64,000 nucleotides of DNA from Perognathus longimembris pacificus (GCF_023159225.1 NC_063173.1:11384852-11448851); one strand, 5' to 3'. Counted from the first letter of the stretch, positions 1 through 11,811 are shown. Notes: generated from the sequence alone by a model not told the origin. Numbers and translations are program-made.

Positions 1-31
1 CTGTATCCCTGAGCTATATAGCCAGTCCTTG

Positions 32-238
32 TTTTTTTGCCCAGTCCTTGGGTTTGAACTCAAGGCCTGGGCACTGTCCCTGAGCTTTTTTTTTGCTCAA
101 GGCTCTACCTTTTTTGCTCTACCACTTCAGCCACAACGCCATTTCCGGCTTTTTCTGTTTATGTGGTACTGAGGAATCAAACCCAGGGCTTCATACATGC
201 TAGGCAAGCACTCTACCACTAAGTCACATTTCCAGCCC
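32..238 (-). mobile_element. IDL-Geo SINE
   Basis: An antisense full-length copy. The Geo monomer comes first in + coordinates, then the ID-like monomer ending in the characteristic cagccc. It is diverged and has a short internal duplication near 110-120. Confidence 0.85.
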
Positions 239-254
239 CCAGTCCTTGTTTTCT

Positions 255-351
255 GAGACAGAATAAAACACAGGCTGGCCTTGAACTTGAACTTCCTGCC
301 TCAGGTTTCCAGTGCTAGGATTATGGTGGTGCACAACACCACCTGGGCTCA
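255..351 (-). mobile_element. 7SL/B1-like SINE fragment
   Basis: Antisense B1-type sequence: gagacag, then ggctggccttgaact, cctgcctcag, and a reversed head ending near cacctgggctc. It adjoins the preceding IDL-Geo copy. Confidence 0.65.
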
Positions 352-1049
352 ACTGATTAAACTGAACGAACCATTGTTGTATTAGGTGAAGCAATTAAGA
401 TCCCCAAAAGGGAAGGGATTTAGTTTCGGTTTGAAATACACAGTCAAACTAGAACTTGGGTATTCTGATTTCTTGCCTAGCTAGTGCTCACTTCCCCCTC
501 TTTTGCTGTACTCTGAAAAACTTTAAAGCAATATCCAAATAAAAGATATTATTTTGTCATTGTCCTTTGCTTAGTTGGTAACTTGCTGATTTTTTTAACA
601 AATTACCTTTTGTCCCTTAACTGAACTAAGAAAGCTGTAATTTTTTGAAACTCTCTTATATGAAACACTCATTCTGAATTGTTTTGGTGATTAAATGAGA
701 TACAATATAGAAAAGCAGCTTAGGTCAAGTTTGATGACCATAGGGTACTAAACAAACATTCCTTCTCTCAGCTCAATTGAGCAAACACTGTTTTACCTTT
801 TACTTTGTTCTAGTTCACTTTATAGGCTCTTATTTGGCCTGTAAGTTCCTGTCTCTTGTTATTATATTGAGGGTCTTACTGTGGTAGTATTTTTCCTTCA
901 TAGAAATCTCCCATAGTAAAATATCCATAGTAAGAAATTGCTGTGAAAAAGTGATGCTTAGTTTCAGAAAAATCTCAAATATTAGTGTGAATTTGTGGTG
1001 ATAGCTATGGATGAATGTAGCTGAAGCTAGACTGAGACTTAGCACCTAC

Positions 1050-1145
1050 TTATTTATTTACTGTTTTGTGATACCAAGGAATCAAACCTAGGACCTCACG
1101 CATACTAGGCAAGCAGTCTACCACTAAGCCACCTTCCCAGCCCAG
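1050..1145 (-). mobile_element. ID-like tRNA-derived SINE monomer
   Basis: Antisense ID-type monomer with a reversed B box (gaatcaaacc) and A-box region (ctaccactaagcc), ending in cagccca. No Geo half is attached. Confidence 0.7.
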
Positions 1146-1170
1146 CATCTACCTGTCTTAAAAAGTGCTT

Positions 1171-1392
1171 TGGAGCCAGGCACTGGTGGTTCATGCCTTT
1201 AATCCTAGCTACTAAAGAAGATGAGATCTGAGGACTGCAATTTGAAACCAGACCAGCCAGAAAAGTCCATGAGACTTTCATCTCTAGTTAATCACCAAAA
1301 AGCTGGAAGTGGAGCTGTGGCTCCAGTGGTAGAGAACTCGCCTTGACCACAAAAGCTCAGGGACAGTGCCTAGGTCCTGACAAGCTCCAGGA
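1171..1392 (+). mobile_element. Composite 7SL-Geo SINE
   Basis: A 7SL/B1-like head (aatcctagctactaaag) is followed by a gtgagact-like linker and then the Geo module with tggctccagtggtagag. A short CA-rich tract follows at about 1397-1450. Confidence 0.8.
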
Positions 1393-1897
1393 CAGTGTGC
1401 GTACATGCACATACGCATAGCCACACATGCATGTGTGTGCTCACACACGTGCTTTGGGAGCACCTGTTTGGAGGTTTGCTTATTACTAGACACACTTATC
1501 ACCTCAAAGAGGTGAAATGGTCGGTTTTAGTGAATTGCTTCCCTTTTACCTTAGGGTTTTAGGCTCTGTGACAAGCCATCTGCTTCTCAAAACCTAATTT
1601 CCCTTTACTAGCAAGGACCTACAGGCAGTTCAGATGGAGAACAAAAGCTTTCTTTGCTTCCTGATGGTTTTATAGGAGTGGGAAGCTGCAGGGAGAAATC
1701 ACATCTGCTTATTGGAATTCATTTGTGATGTGTTATCCTGACTAGGCAGTATTTTACCATGACTCTGCTGGGCTGGCAGAGGAGATAAAATTCTGTAATG
1801 GAGGTCTATCAACATGCATTTTTATTATTTGAATTCTTGCCTGGGGCCCTGAAGAGCTTGTTGAAATGCATGTTTCTGTACTTTCTTTTTATAAGAT

Positions 1898-2028
1898 AGT
1901 GCTGGCTCTGGGGCTTGAACTCAGGGCCAGAGCACTGTCCTTTGGCTTTTTTTGCTCAAGGCTAGTGCTCTTCCACTGGAGCCACACATCCACTTCTGTT
2001 TTTTTCTAGTTAGAGATAATTATCTCAT
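1898..2028 (-). mobile_element. Truncated composite 7SL-Geo SINE
   Basis: Antisense Geo module (ggggcttgaactcaggg, tgctcaaggctagtgctc) and part of the linker. The 7SL-like head is missing. Confidence 0.7.
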
Positions 2029-2288
2029 TGGTTTGTTTGACAATAAAAGGATTGCTAACTAGTTTCTGTGTGACTTTGAGCAGGTGATTTTCAATCTTCA
2101 GAATTCTAGTTTATATAGGAGAATGGGCTCCATGGCCACTGTCATAGCATTTATGCTACTTGTATCTGTCCTGATCTACATGATGAGACAAAAATCACAT
2201 TGGCATTTAAAACAGATTAAATTTAATATAGAGAAGTGAAAGTTGAATGACTACTCAAAGGGATGTTAGAGAACTCTAAGGTATAATA

Positions 2289-2548
2289 TGTTAGCATTTC
2301 CCCTGCCTCAGTCCTCAGCTCCTCCCATTAGCCCCCAGATCCACCCATACCTAATGGGCCACTCCCACTCACCGATAAGATCTACCTACTTCCCCTTTAG
2401 CCCCAGAGAGAAGCTGCCACCTGGATAAGGTACAGACGCCATGTTGTTCCCTCTCCTGTGGGAGCTATGGCCCCACTAATAAACCTTCTTCTCCTGTCTA
2501 TGACTATCTCTGCTTGGTCCCCTGGGATGGCTGGGACATATCCTTTCA
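2289..2548 (+). mobile_element. Probable solo LTR (endogenous retrovirus remnant)
   Basis: A 260-bp segment starting TG and ending CA, flanked by a perfect 5-bp duplication TAATA (2284-2288 and 2549-2553). It carries an AATAAA polyadenylation signal at 2478-2483 followed by a T/C-rich region, as in the R-U5 part of an LTR. No retroviral internal sequence lies beside it. The ERV class is not determined. Confidence 0.6.
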
Positions 2549-2962
2549 TAATAGAGGTAATAACTATAGAAAATGAATGCCATCCTCAGGGCCAAACAGA
2601 AAAAGAACTACTTCACGGAGCTGAGCTTCAGACCTCTGAACAGTATGTGACCGATATGGCTATATGCTACTTATTGCTATGATCCAGAAGAAACTGGCTT
2701 GTGGGCTGTGAGTGCTTGCCTTCAAACTTAAGAGAGTCACTACCTTGATACCTTAGAACCCTCTGCACACAGACCTACTTGTTGCCCTGTAGAAAATGGA
2801 ACCTTGAAAAGAAAGGTTCCTTTTTCTCGTAGCCTTGTAGTCTCCAGCACTCTCCCTTGGCAGGTACTCATGGAAAAGGAGAAATGTCTCTAAGGTGTAG
2901 TTGGGTACCACAGGACAATTAGTAATTGGTTTAGAGCCCTAAGACACTATATTAATAACTTA

Positions 2963-3260
2963 TGAGTAGGTGGCTCATACTTGTAATCCTAGCTACCTGG
3001 ATGGCTAAGGTTGGGAGGATTTTGGCTCCAGGCAAGCCTGAACAGAAAAGTCCCTTGATATGCCATCTCAGTGGCAGAAGTTGAGGGTGATTGTGTGAGC
3101 CTGTCATCCTAGCTATAACATGGGTCCTAAAACAGGTAGATTGTGCCCAGGCAGGAAGTGAAACCCTATCTCAAAAATAGCATCAAAAGGGGGCTAGAGT
3201 TGTGGTTCACTGTAGAGTGCTTGCCTAATAAGTGTGAGACTCCCAGCACCATTAAGAAGA
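2963..3260 (+). mobile_element. 7SL-7SL-tRNA trimeric SINE (old)
   Basis: Two head-to-tail 7SL-like units (ggtggctcatacttgtaat and gagcctgtcatcctagc) precede a tRNA-like unit with tagagtgcttgcc. It has the same layout as 20640-21182. Confidence 0.6.
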
Positions 3261-3284
3261 AATTAAAAATTTTTATATTGTCTT

Positions 3285-3512
3285 TGTGTATGTATGCTAC
3301 TAGAGTTTGAACTTAGGATCTTGTACTTGGTTGGCTTAATTATTTGACTGACACTCTACCACTTCAGCCCTGCATCCAGCCTTGCTGTTTTGCTTTCTTT
3401 CTCTTTTTCAGAAATGGGCTCTTCTAATTGGGCTGGCCTTTAATCTCAGTCCTCTGGATTTTAGTCTCCTCCTCATAGTTAGTATTACAGGCATGAGCCT
3501 CTGTTACCCAGC
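3285..3512 (-). mobile_element. Old composite 7SL-tRNA SINE
   Basis: Antisense copy: tRNA-like unit (gagtttgaacttagg, ctctaccacttcagcc) followed by a reversed 7SL-like head (gtattacaggcatgagcc). Strongly diverged. Confidence 0.55.
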
Positions 3513-4729
3513 TAGTCTGTTTTGATATCTGTTATCTCCATTGCACTCTAAGCTCAGTAGTGGCTGAATAGTATCTCATAAGTCTGTGTTGATCCTAAAA
3601 TGAGGTTTGATATTAAAGAGTTGCTTAGCAAGTATGGTTAAGTGAAGAACAGTTGGTTTAATCCTGGTTCTTCTTGGGAGGAAGACATTGCATCCTCCCT
3701 AGCAACTGCTTTGTGTTCTACAGGTGAAAGCTTTATTAAAGGCACATTGTGCCAGTCCTGTGTCTAAGAGTGAACACAGGAGAACATTCTGCTAAACCTG
3801 TTACAAAAGAAAAAGCTAATTTCCCCAGAGAAGTAAAGGGGATGAAATTGGTTCTGTTGTCACCAGATGACTTTAAGGAAGTCTTCTAATCTCTGTTTTT
3901 CCCTCTGAAGACTTTTAAAGATCTGCCTATAAGTGGGTTAGGAGAAAGAGAAATCCAACTCTTGAACACAAACAGTTGGAATTTCAACTTGTCAGGTTCT
4001 CTGATCTTATTATAAGCCAAAGTTTACAGAGACATTCAGTTTACTGGTCTGTGAACATTTTTATTGGCTAGTCCTCTTTCATGGCTTGTACCAAAGAAAT
4101 AGAAAAATAGCAAGCCACACCTCCTTAAATAGGCATGTGACAGATGCTTCTTAGTATTGTGTACAGAAGACCTGGCCCAGAAATTCAAAGTACTGGAGGC
4201 TTTAAATAAAACTTAGCCTTTGTACGTACTATACTTTGTTCTCCACTAGGAAGCAACTTGGAAGAGAAGAAACAGGAATGTACCTTGTGAAAAAACTCAG
4301 AGAGGAAACAATACCATAGTTATGTGTGGTTTCCTCCCTCTGCCTGCCTCCCCCTCTCCCTCCCTGCCTCCCAACACCATGAGGTGCTGGGACTAGATAG
4401 CCCTTGCTCCTTCTAAGTCACACACTCAGTAAATGGAGTCACTATGACTCCCTATTCTTCCCCCTCTACTTCATTGTTTATATTAAGTTGTGATCTAGCT
4501 GAATGGAATGATTCCAAATTTTCTACTTCTGTAATTGATCCTAACATAAATGGCACATGTTTCCTATAGTATGTTGAAAAGCTATGTAGTTTCCAATTAG
4601 AATTCATTAATTGAGCATCAGATTCAATCTTATATTTCCCCCAAAGGTAAATGGATTTAGCCAGATGCTTTTCTGTATTTTAATTTTCAGAACAACTCTG
4701 TGAGAATAGTAACAGATCTATTTTTTTAA

Positions 4730-4860
4730 ATTAGCATATCCTAGTTATAGAGAGGGAATTTCATTGTGACATTTCCACACATATGTACAACATGCTTAAA
4801 TCAAGGTCCTCCTCTCTAGCACGCTCTCCCTCACCCCTCCTGCTTCCTAATAAAATTTCA
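4730..4860 (-). mobile_element. L1 3'-end-like fragment
   Basis: The reversed motif tttcattgtgacatttccac and the following pyrimidine-rich stretch resemble the 3' end of old mammalian L1 elements in antisense. Assignment is from remembered consensus. Confidence 0.4.
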
Positions 4861-4969
4861 ACAAGCTTTACAATCTCCATTTTTAAAGGGTAATGATCTA
4901 GTCAAGATACTGAGTGGTAGATTACACAAAGTACTAAATGTAATACCTATATATTCTGAATTTTTAAAA

Positions 4970-5201
4970 TTTTGTTTTTTGGTGAGTCATTGAACTCAGA
5001 GCCTGGTGCTGTTATGAGCTCTTTTTGCTCAAGGCTAGCACTTTGCCACTTTGAGCCATAGTCCCACTTCAGTTTTCTGGTAGTTACTTGGAGATAAGAG
5101 TCTCATTGACTTTCCTGCCCGGGCTGGCTTTGAACCACCATCTTCAAATCTCAGCCTCCTGAGTAACTAGGATTACAGGTGTGAGCCAGTGGCACCCAAC
5201 A
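4970..5201 (-). mobile_element. Composite 7SL-Geo SINE
   Basis: Antisense copy with Geo module, linker gagataagagtctca and a reversed 7SL-like head ending in ggattacaggtgtgagcc. Confidence 0.8.
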
Positions 5202-5894
5202 GTTTATTTCTTCTTCTGTCTGTCAGGATGTTATGATGATGAATTTGTCCCCTGCACCCAAGATTTCAGGGGCTCAACACAACAAAGATTTGTTGGAATC
5301 TTGCTCATAAATTCCAGAGCAGGTGCAGGTCAGGTAACTGGTGGGCATTTGTCATCTAGTATGTGACTGCTTAAGTCTTGTGATGCCATCATTTCAACAT
5401 GAGACTCCCATGATGTCTATGCAGAAGGGAGCTGGAGACTCATATATACTGGCTCTTAAATACTTCTGCACATAGTGCAGACATGTCATTTCTGCTACAG
5501 AACATTGGCCAAAAGTAGTCACATGGAACTGCGTAAAACTATAATAGGTCTGAGAACCAGGAGAGAACTTTCTTATGGATAGTCAGTGAGTACTGAATGT
5601 TTCTGCCAGATTACCTTACAAGGGATGCTTTCCTATGGATACTTTTACGTAGTACATGTTTCTGTCTAGCTTTTATTACATTTAGTTTGCTAACATGGCT
5701 GGGTTCTTTTATATTGAGTGCCAGGAATTAAATTAATGAACTTTTTTTCAAGTAAACATTTATCTAACACCTGCAATTTCAGATGCTTAGTATATACTCT
5801 TCCACTTAGCTGGGTCCCTAGCTCTTCAATGTCTGTTTTTAGACAAACAAAATTAAGTAATGTAATTATAATTAGATGATATTATAGATTTTGA

Positions 5895-6077
5895 GGACTG
5901 GGAATATGGCTTAGTGGTAGAGTGCTTGCCTCGTATACGTGAAAACCTGGGTTCAAATTCCTCAGCACTGCATACATAGAAAAAGCCAGAAATGGCACTA
6001 TAGCTCAAGTGGTGTGCTAACTTTGAGCAAAAAGAAGCCAGGGACAGTGCTCAGGCCCAGAGTTCAAGCCCAGGACT

Positions 6078-6137
<60 letters not shown>

Positions 6138-6143
6138 TAGAGA
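5895..6143 (+). mobile_element. IDL-Geo SINE with (GA)n tail and perfect 16-bp TSD
   Basis: Full ID-like and Geo monomers, then a GA microsatellite in place of the A tail. The flanks are a perfect 16-bp duplication, atattatagattttga, at 5879-5894 and 6144-6159, which makes this a well-defined retroposition event. Confidence 0.93.
6082..6133 (+). repeat. (GA)n microsatellite
   Basis: About 26 uninterrupted GA units lying inside the SINE insertion, directly after its ggactggcaa 3' end. Confidence 0.97.
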
Positions 6144-6204
6144 ATATTATAGATTTTGAATCCCTCAGACCAGTACAGAATAGTGGTTAAAACTTTCGTG
6201 CTAC

Positions 6205-6440
6205 CCAGCCACCAGTGGCTCACACCTGTGATCCTAGCTACTTCGGAGGCTGAAATCTGAGGATCACAGTTCAAAGTCAGCCAAGGCAGGAAAGTCTGTG
6301 AGACTCTTACTTCCAATTAACTACCAGAAAAGTGGAAGTGGTGCTGTGGCCAAAAGTGGTAGAGTGCTAGCCTTGAGCAAAACAACTCAAGAACAGCTCC
6401 CGACAACCCACCGAAAAAAAACCCCAACAACAAAAAAACA
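6205..6440 (+). mobile_element. Composite 7SL-Geo SINE
   Basis: The 7SL-like head gtggctcacacctgtgatcc is followed by the gtgagactcttac linker and a Geo module. The 3' end is A/C-rich. Confidence 0.8.
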
Positions 6441-6458
6441 ACGTTGTACTGGTGCCTC

Positions 6459-6521
6459 TGTGTGTGTGTGTGTGTGTGTGTCTTTGTGTGTATGTCTGTG
6501 TCTGTGTGTGTCTGTGTGTGT
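6459..6521 (+). repeat. (TG)n microsatellite, imperfect
   Basis: A run of TG units with TCTG/TATG interruptions, about 20 bases after the A/C-rich end of the preceding SINE. Confidence 0.95.
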
Positions 6522-6586
6522 TACTAGATATTAAACGTAGCTCCCTTAGGCAAATGCTCCACCACTTGAGATATACTTCCAGCCAT
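6522..6586 (-). mobile_element. tRNA-like SINE fragment
   Basis: A short antisense ID-like stretch with ctccaccacttgagat and a cagcc end, directly after the TG repeat. Confidence 0.45.
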
Positions 6587-6815
6587 ACAAAGGACACAAT
6601 TTAAATGCCAGAGTTCTGAGTCTGTCACTTTCAAGCTCTCTGACTGGGAAGATTTTTTATTAAGTTAAAATTTATGTATCATAAAGTCTACGTGGTATAT
6701 AGTATATTTACAGGCTTGTACAAATAGCACCATTTAATTTTAAGTGTTTTAATCACTTCTAGAAACCAGTCACTTAATTCTGCCTTCCCTTCCTCCTAGC
6801 TCCAGGAAACCATGA

Positions 6816-6908
6816 GCTCCTCTCTCCCCTCCCCTCCCCTCCCCTCTTCTCCCCTCCCCTCTTCTCCCCTCCCCTCTGTCCTCTGTCCTCCATCCTCTGT
6901 CCTTCCTT
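6816..6908 (+). repeat. Pyrimidine tandem repeat (CCCCT/CTTCT units)
   Basis: Repeats of cccct interspersed with cttct, followed by ctgtcct-type units. It abuts the antisense SINE at 6904, so it probably grew from that SINE's reversed A-rich tail. Confidence 0.9.
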
Positions 6909-7134
6909 GGTTGTGGGGTTTGAACTCAGGGCCTGGGCACTGTCCTTGAGCTTCTTCTTGCCCAAGGTTAGTGCTCTACCACTTTGAGCCACAGTGCCAC
7001 TTCCAGTTTTTCGGTGGTTAATAGGAGATAAGAGTCTCATAGACTTTCCTGCTCAGGCTGGCTTTGAACCACAATCCTCAGATCTCAGCCTCCTGAGTAG
7101 CTAGGATTACAGGCGTGAGCCAGATGCCTGGCTC
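6904..7134 (-). mobile_element. Composite 7SL-Geo SINE
   Basis: Antisense copy: Geo module (gggtttgaactcaggg), linker, and a reversed 7SL-like head ending ggattacaggcgtgagcc. Confidence 0.85.
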
Positions 7135-7399
7135 CTTTTTTTTTTTTAATGGATTTGTCCATGGTAGACTTGGTTGTCTGTTATCAACCACGTAGGAGTA
7201 ATAATACCTACTTAACGTGCTGATATGTTTTAAAGGGCTTAGAATTGTGCCTTATACAGAAAATGTTGTTTGGTGTTATAGGTTGTTTTTTTTTTGTTGT
7301 TTTTTTTTACTATATTCAATGCAATTGTGGTCATTATTTTGTCTCATGTATAGCACCTAGCATTGGATTGAACGCATGATAGCTGTACTCATCCGACTT

Positions 7400-7640
7400 C
7401 CTATGACCCCTGCTATGTGCCAGGTGTTGTTTTAGGGGGGTTTAAGTATGGATTAGAATATTGTGCTTGTTCTCAAGCTGTCCACAATTTCATGGCAGAG
7501 GTAGATATATAAAAAGTATATAGATGTGCCAGAAGATGAGTTAGCACTTATCTATATCTAGTATTTTATATATAGAGAGAGAAGAACAATAGAGTTAGGA
7601 AATACTGGGTGGTAGGGGAGCAGGAAGGCTAATTCTCAGG
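7400..7640 (+). repeat. Ancient mammalian repeat, 5'-part-like
   Basis: The line tatgtgccaggtgttgtttt, followed by gcttgttctcaagctg, resembles the start of the degenerate repeat seen more fully at 19320-20230 and 60895-61370. Family not named; low confidence. Confidence 0.35.
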
Positions 7641-8590
7641 CTAATTCTACAAGGTGGGAATTCTTAATTTATATCATAATAAGTGAAGACAGACTCAAGA
7701 GATGGTGAATGACTTGCTCAGGATCTTGTGGGGGATAAGTGATTGGATTGGCATTAAAAACAAAACTTACTAGAAGCAAAACCTTATTTCCAATGTTTAT
7801 AGAAATAGTGTGCTGGCATTTTTCTGAAATTTGTAAGTCCTACAAAGCAAAATCTGTGTTTCTGGCTAAAAAAACATCTTGGGATTCATTACATATTATG
7901 AAAGACTTAGCTGCCTTGGAGCTTACTGCTTCCTTTATCTTCTCAGGTAAGAAAAGAGCCCAAACTGTGGCCCCAGCTCTGGTGAGATGAGCTGTGCCCC
8001 ACACTAGCTTTGTCCATGGTCTCTGTGCCCAGACTTCTCACTGGTCCCTCTCCTTTTCTGGGCCATGAGGCTTCTTTGTGTGGAAAGGGACCTTGGGACC
8101 TGAATGGAGGGTTTGTGCAAAGCTTCCTGTAAATGAGAAGTGTCCCTGTGATGAGCCATGCCCTCCTGGCAGCAGATGCATTCATCATCTGGCTTTAACT
8201 TTCCCACCCCCTTTTCAGTTTCCATTGGCTCTCCTGGTCACAGAGCAGCTTCCATTGAATCCAGCAGCTTGTTCTGGTTACCTTGTGCACCCTCTTGGCT
8301 TGACTGTTGAACAGGCTGGTACTGAAGTTATTTTCCACAGATTATCAAAGCTGAGAGGGCTCTTAGAAATCACTGACTCTAATCCCTGCTCACTTTACAC
8401 AGGAAGAAAGTTGAGACCTTGTAAGGTAAAGTACTTAACAGGTCCCACAGATTGGGTGGCAGACTTGAGACCAGGACCTAGATGCCTTGACTGCAGGCTA
8501 GTTTTTCCCCTGTCAGACTCTGCTACCTTCTGTTTTCCTATTCATATAAGATAATTTTTGAGAGATCAGAAGGCCATACCTTATGTATCT

Positions 8591-8801
8591 TTTTTTTTTT
8601 TTATTTTTGCTAGTCCTGGGGCTTTAACTCAGGGCCTGAGCACTGACCCTGGCTTCTTTTTGCTCAAGGCTAGCACTCTACCACTTGAACTACAGTGCCA
8701 CTCCTGGCCTTTTCAATATATGTAGTGCTGAGGAATTGAACCCAGGGCTTCATGTATATACAAGGCAAGCACTCTACCACTAGGCTATATTGCTAGCCCC
8801 C
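8591..8801 (-). mobile_element. IDL-Geo SINE with TSD
   Basis: Antisense full-length copy flanked by tatgtatcttttt at 8582 and tatgtatctttt at 8802. It is moderately diverged. Confidence 0.88.
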
Positions 8802-9217
8802 TATGTATCTTTTTATCTCTCAGAGGACTTAAATTATTAGGTAGGCTTAGTAAGCTCTTAGGTTTATTAAATCCATGGTTATCTAGCTTTATGGGGGATG
8901 AGCTGCTTCATAGAAAGAACTGATAGATGTGGATAGGAACTTGGTAGGGAAGTGATGGAGCCAAGCTTCCAACTTAGATATTCTGAGTCCAAGTTGTCCA
9001 CTTTTCCTTCTAGTACACTATAATTGAATTGGTATGATTTTGACAGGGGAAATTGTACCCACAAGCCAGGCTTCACAGACATAGTGTTAGCTGCACTGGA
9101 GAGAAGCAACTAGGCTGATGTGGTGGCCAAAACACAGGTTGAATTAAGTGAAGGAAGTGGGGGAAAGGCAATGAAAAAGGTTGTGGGAAACAGAGGTTTC
9201 AGAGCAGAAGAGGACAC

Positions 9218-9219
<2 letters not shown>

Positions 9220-9288
<69 letters not shown>

Positions 9289-9314
9289 CACATACATATA
9301 TACTGTGTGTGTGT
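9220..9314 (+). repeat. Compound (TC)n(TA)n(CA/TG) microsatellite
   Basis: About 17 TC units run straight into about 15 TA units, then CATA and TG units. It is not attached to a recognisable SINE. Confidence 0.95.
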
Positions 9315-10764
9315 TTATTTATTTTAAGAGAATGGCTCCTGGAGATGAGTGGGAGTCTTGAGCTGGTTTTAAAGGATGGTTATGATATGAATTACTGAGA
9401 TGTCACAGGTATGTGGAGGTAGTGAACACACACTTCTCTTGCTTTTTAAACACATGCCAACTAAGCATATGTTTAGATTGCTGAGGGCATTGTTGAGTAT
9501 AGGGAATGCTGAAGAGTGGAAGTTGGGGCTAGATTTTAAAAATAAGCCTAAAATTTACTTAAAAAATAGTTCTAGATTTGAGGATTTCTTTTTTACTTCT
9601 GATAGTACCACTGCAAATCTATTTTTATAAAGGTGAACTGTGGGAACCCTGGACAGTAGTGGGTTGATAAACTGCATTTCTGCTTTTTACAAATTAAGGC
9701 TTTATTTTAGATATTCACTGATGAACTTACTATTACTGCGTTGGCCATTCTTGAAAAGCTTCAAAGTTCTATGACCTGTCATAATCTCCCCCCCCCCCCT
9801 TTGAGATGAGCAAGGATTGCTTCCTACCTAGAGTCAGTGGCATTTGTAGATGTTGGGATTCTTAAGCCATCTCTGGAGATTTGTTCACAAATGATAAAAT
9901 TTTCCACAGATTTGCTTTCTGCACACTTAATATTGAAGTCTACCACCAGCCTTGTCCTTAGTTCTGATCTCCACTCTACTCTTTGGTTTGCCTGTGATTA
10001 TGATGAGCTCCTTTCCCTCTCTGTTCTTACAATGATAATAAAACTGTGCAGGATAATCTCTGAAGACTCTTCTGGTTTTGGTAGTTAGGACTCTATATGG
10101 AACAGTAATGCAATAAGCTAATTATATCAATGAATACATCATGGCTTATTCAGCATATGCATTTATCACCCATTGATGATAATTTTGAGTGTTTTTCTGC
10201 TATCCTTTTTGTATCCTCTATAGTTCTCATGTTCTGTCTATACCTTCTAGTATTGTGTTAAGTGTACAGTAGACCCAGGGATACACTGTGTTCTAAGAGT
10301 ATCAGAAGAAAGGTTCCTAAAACTAAAACACAGCCAGCTGCTTGAGTTTAAACTGGCCTTCAAAAAAATAAATAAATAAACTGGCCTTCCTTGGCAGCTA
10401 CAGATGACTAATTGCTGCTTGGTTGGGAGGGAGAAGCATAGTAACTTTAATCCAATTTGAGGGGAACACTCCCCTCCCCCACCTCACCTTTGTCAGTAGC
10501 AAATACATAGACATAGTTTGCATTTCCATGCCTGCTTCACTGTAGTATTAATGATGTTTGGAAAGAAGCTAGGAATGCAAAAGATAAATAAAAGAAACTG
10601 TATTTAGAGAAAGGTTGTTTATGACAACTATCTTTGGATGTTTTTTCTTCATTTTATTAGTTTGTTCCAAAGTTTTGGATATAGATAACAATAATAAACA
10701 TTCTAGACATGTTATACCACTTTAAACTGCACAGCCTTTTTTCCTCTGACATTAACAACCTGAA

Positions 10765-10945
10765 GATGATGCTACATTTTACTGAGTGCTTACCATGCCA
10801 GACACTATCCTTGTATTATTTCATTTCACTCTTACATCAGCTGTAAGAGTGTTAATAGGATCATTTTAAAAGGATGAAGACACAAAGGTACAAAGAGGTT
10901 AAGTAGCACACTCAAGATCACTCAATTAATATATGGTAAAAGTGT
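10765..10945 (+). repeat. MIR-like SINE
   Basis: Matches the remembered MIR layout: gagtgcttaccatgccaga, tatttcattt, then gaagacacaaaggtac and gaggttaag with a cactcaagatcactca stretch. Confidence 0.7.
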
Positions 10946-10952
10946 GACTTCT

Positions 10953-11046
10953 TTCTTTTTAAAGATAGGTCTTGTTGTTTGCCCAGGTTCATTTCAAACT
11001 CCTGGGCTCCAGGCATTCTTCCAGTGTGTGTCACTATACCTAGCTT
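10953..11046 (-). mobile_element. 7SL/B1-like SINE fragment
   Basis: Antisense monomer with ggtcttgttgtttgcccagg, caaactcctgggctcc and a reversed head at tatacctagctt. Confidence 0.6.
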
Positions 11047-11187
11047 GATTTCTAAGCTGTGATTTGAATTCCACAGTGCCTGTCTTCACAGCCATTTTGT
11101 TATCACTGTGATTTCCATAGCACAAACAGATGAGTAATTACCAATAACCATTGGAATTTGTATGATAGATACAGGACCTAAATTTTT

Positions 11188-11284
11188 ATTTTTTTTTGAG
11201 ATTCTTATCAAGCTGACCTCAAATTTATGCTCCTCCTGTGTCATACTCCTGAGTTTTGATAATTAGATTTATAATTTGCTATGT
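11188..11284 (-). mobile_element. 7SL/B1-like SINE fragment
   Basis: Antisense degenerate monomer with tgagattcttatcaagctga and tgacctcaaa, ending at the next SINE's target site. Confidence 0.45.
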
Positions 11285-11299
11285 CATTTTTTTATTTTT

Positions 11300-11515
11300 T
11301 ATTTATTTTATTTTTTATTTTTTTTGGCAGTCCTGGACCTTGGACTCAGGGCCTGAGCACTGTCCCTGGCTTCTTTTTGCTCAAGGCTAGCACTCGGTGA
11401 CTTGAGCCACAGCGCCACTTCTGGCTTTTTCTATATATGTGGTGCTGAGGAATCGAACCCAGGGCTTCATGTATACAAGACGAGCACTTTACCACTAGGC
11501 CATATTCCCAGCCCC
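11300..11515 (-). mobile_element. IDL-Geo SINE with 15-bp TSD
   Basis: Antisense full-length copy. The duplication catttttttattttt occurs at 11285-11299 and 11516-11530. Confidence 0.9.
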
Positions 11516-11811
11516 CATTTTTTTATTTTTAACTGTCTTATATCTTAACAGATGAACACTTCACATCTTTTTGGATTAGTTTTGGTATGGATTATACATA
11601 GATTGTAAAAAGGTCTTTCTGCAGAGGCAAAGAAAAATATGTTGATGTGGGGCCTGTTTTCAAGGAACTAATGAATGTTTGATTGTAATAAAAGGACATG
11701 TGCATAATTAGAGAATCTCACCATATAGACTCTGTGGGGAAGGGAGCCTAAAGAAGTTTAGGTTGTGGATGATTGAAAGATAAGTACCAACCAATGTGGT
11801 CTATGGTTTTA

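Noticed and set aside
8078..8554. A 158-codon open frame on the + strand
   Set aside because: It is the longest frame in the window but has no recognisable domain or splice context, and includes old repeat-like text near 8340-8480. Chance intronic ORF.
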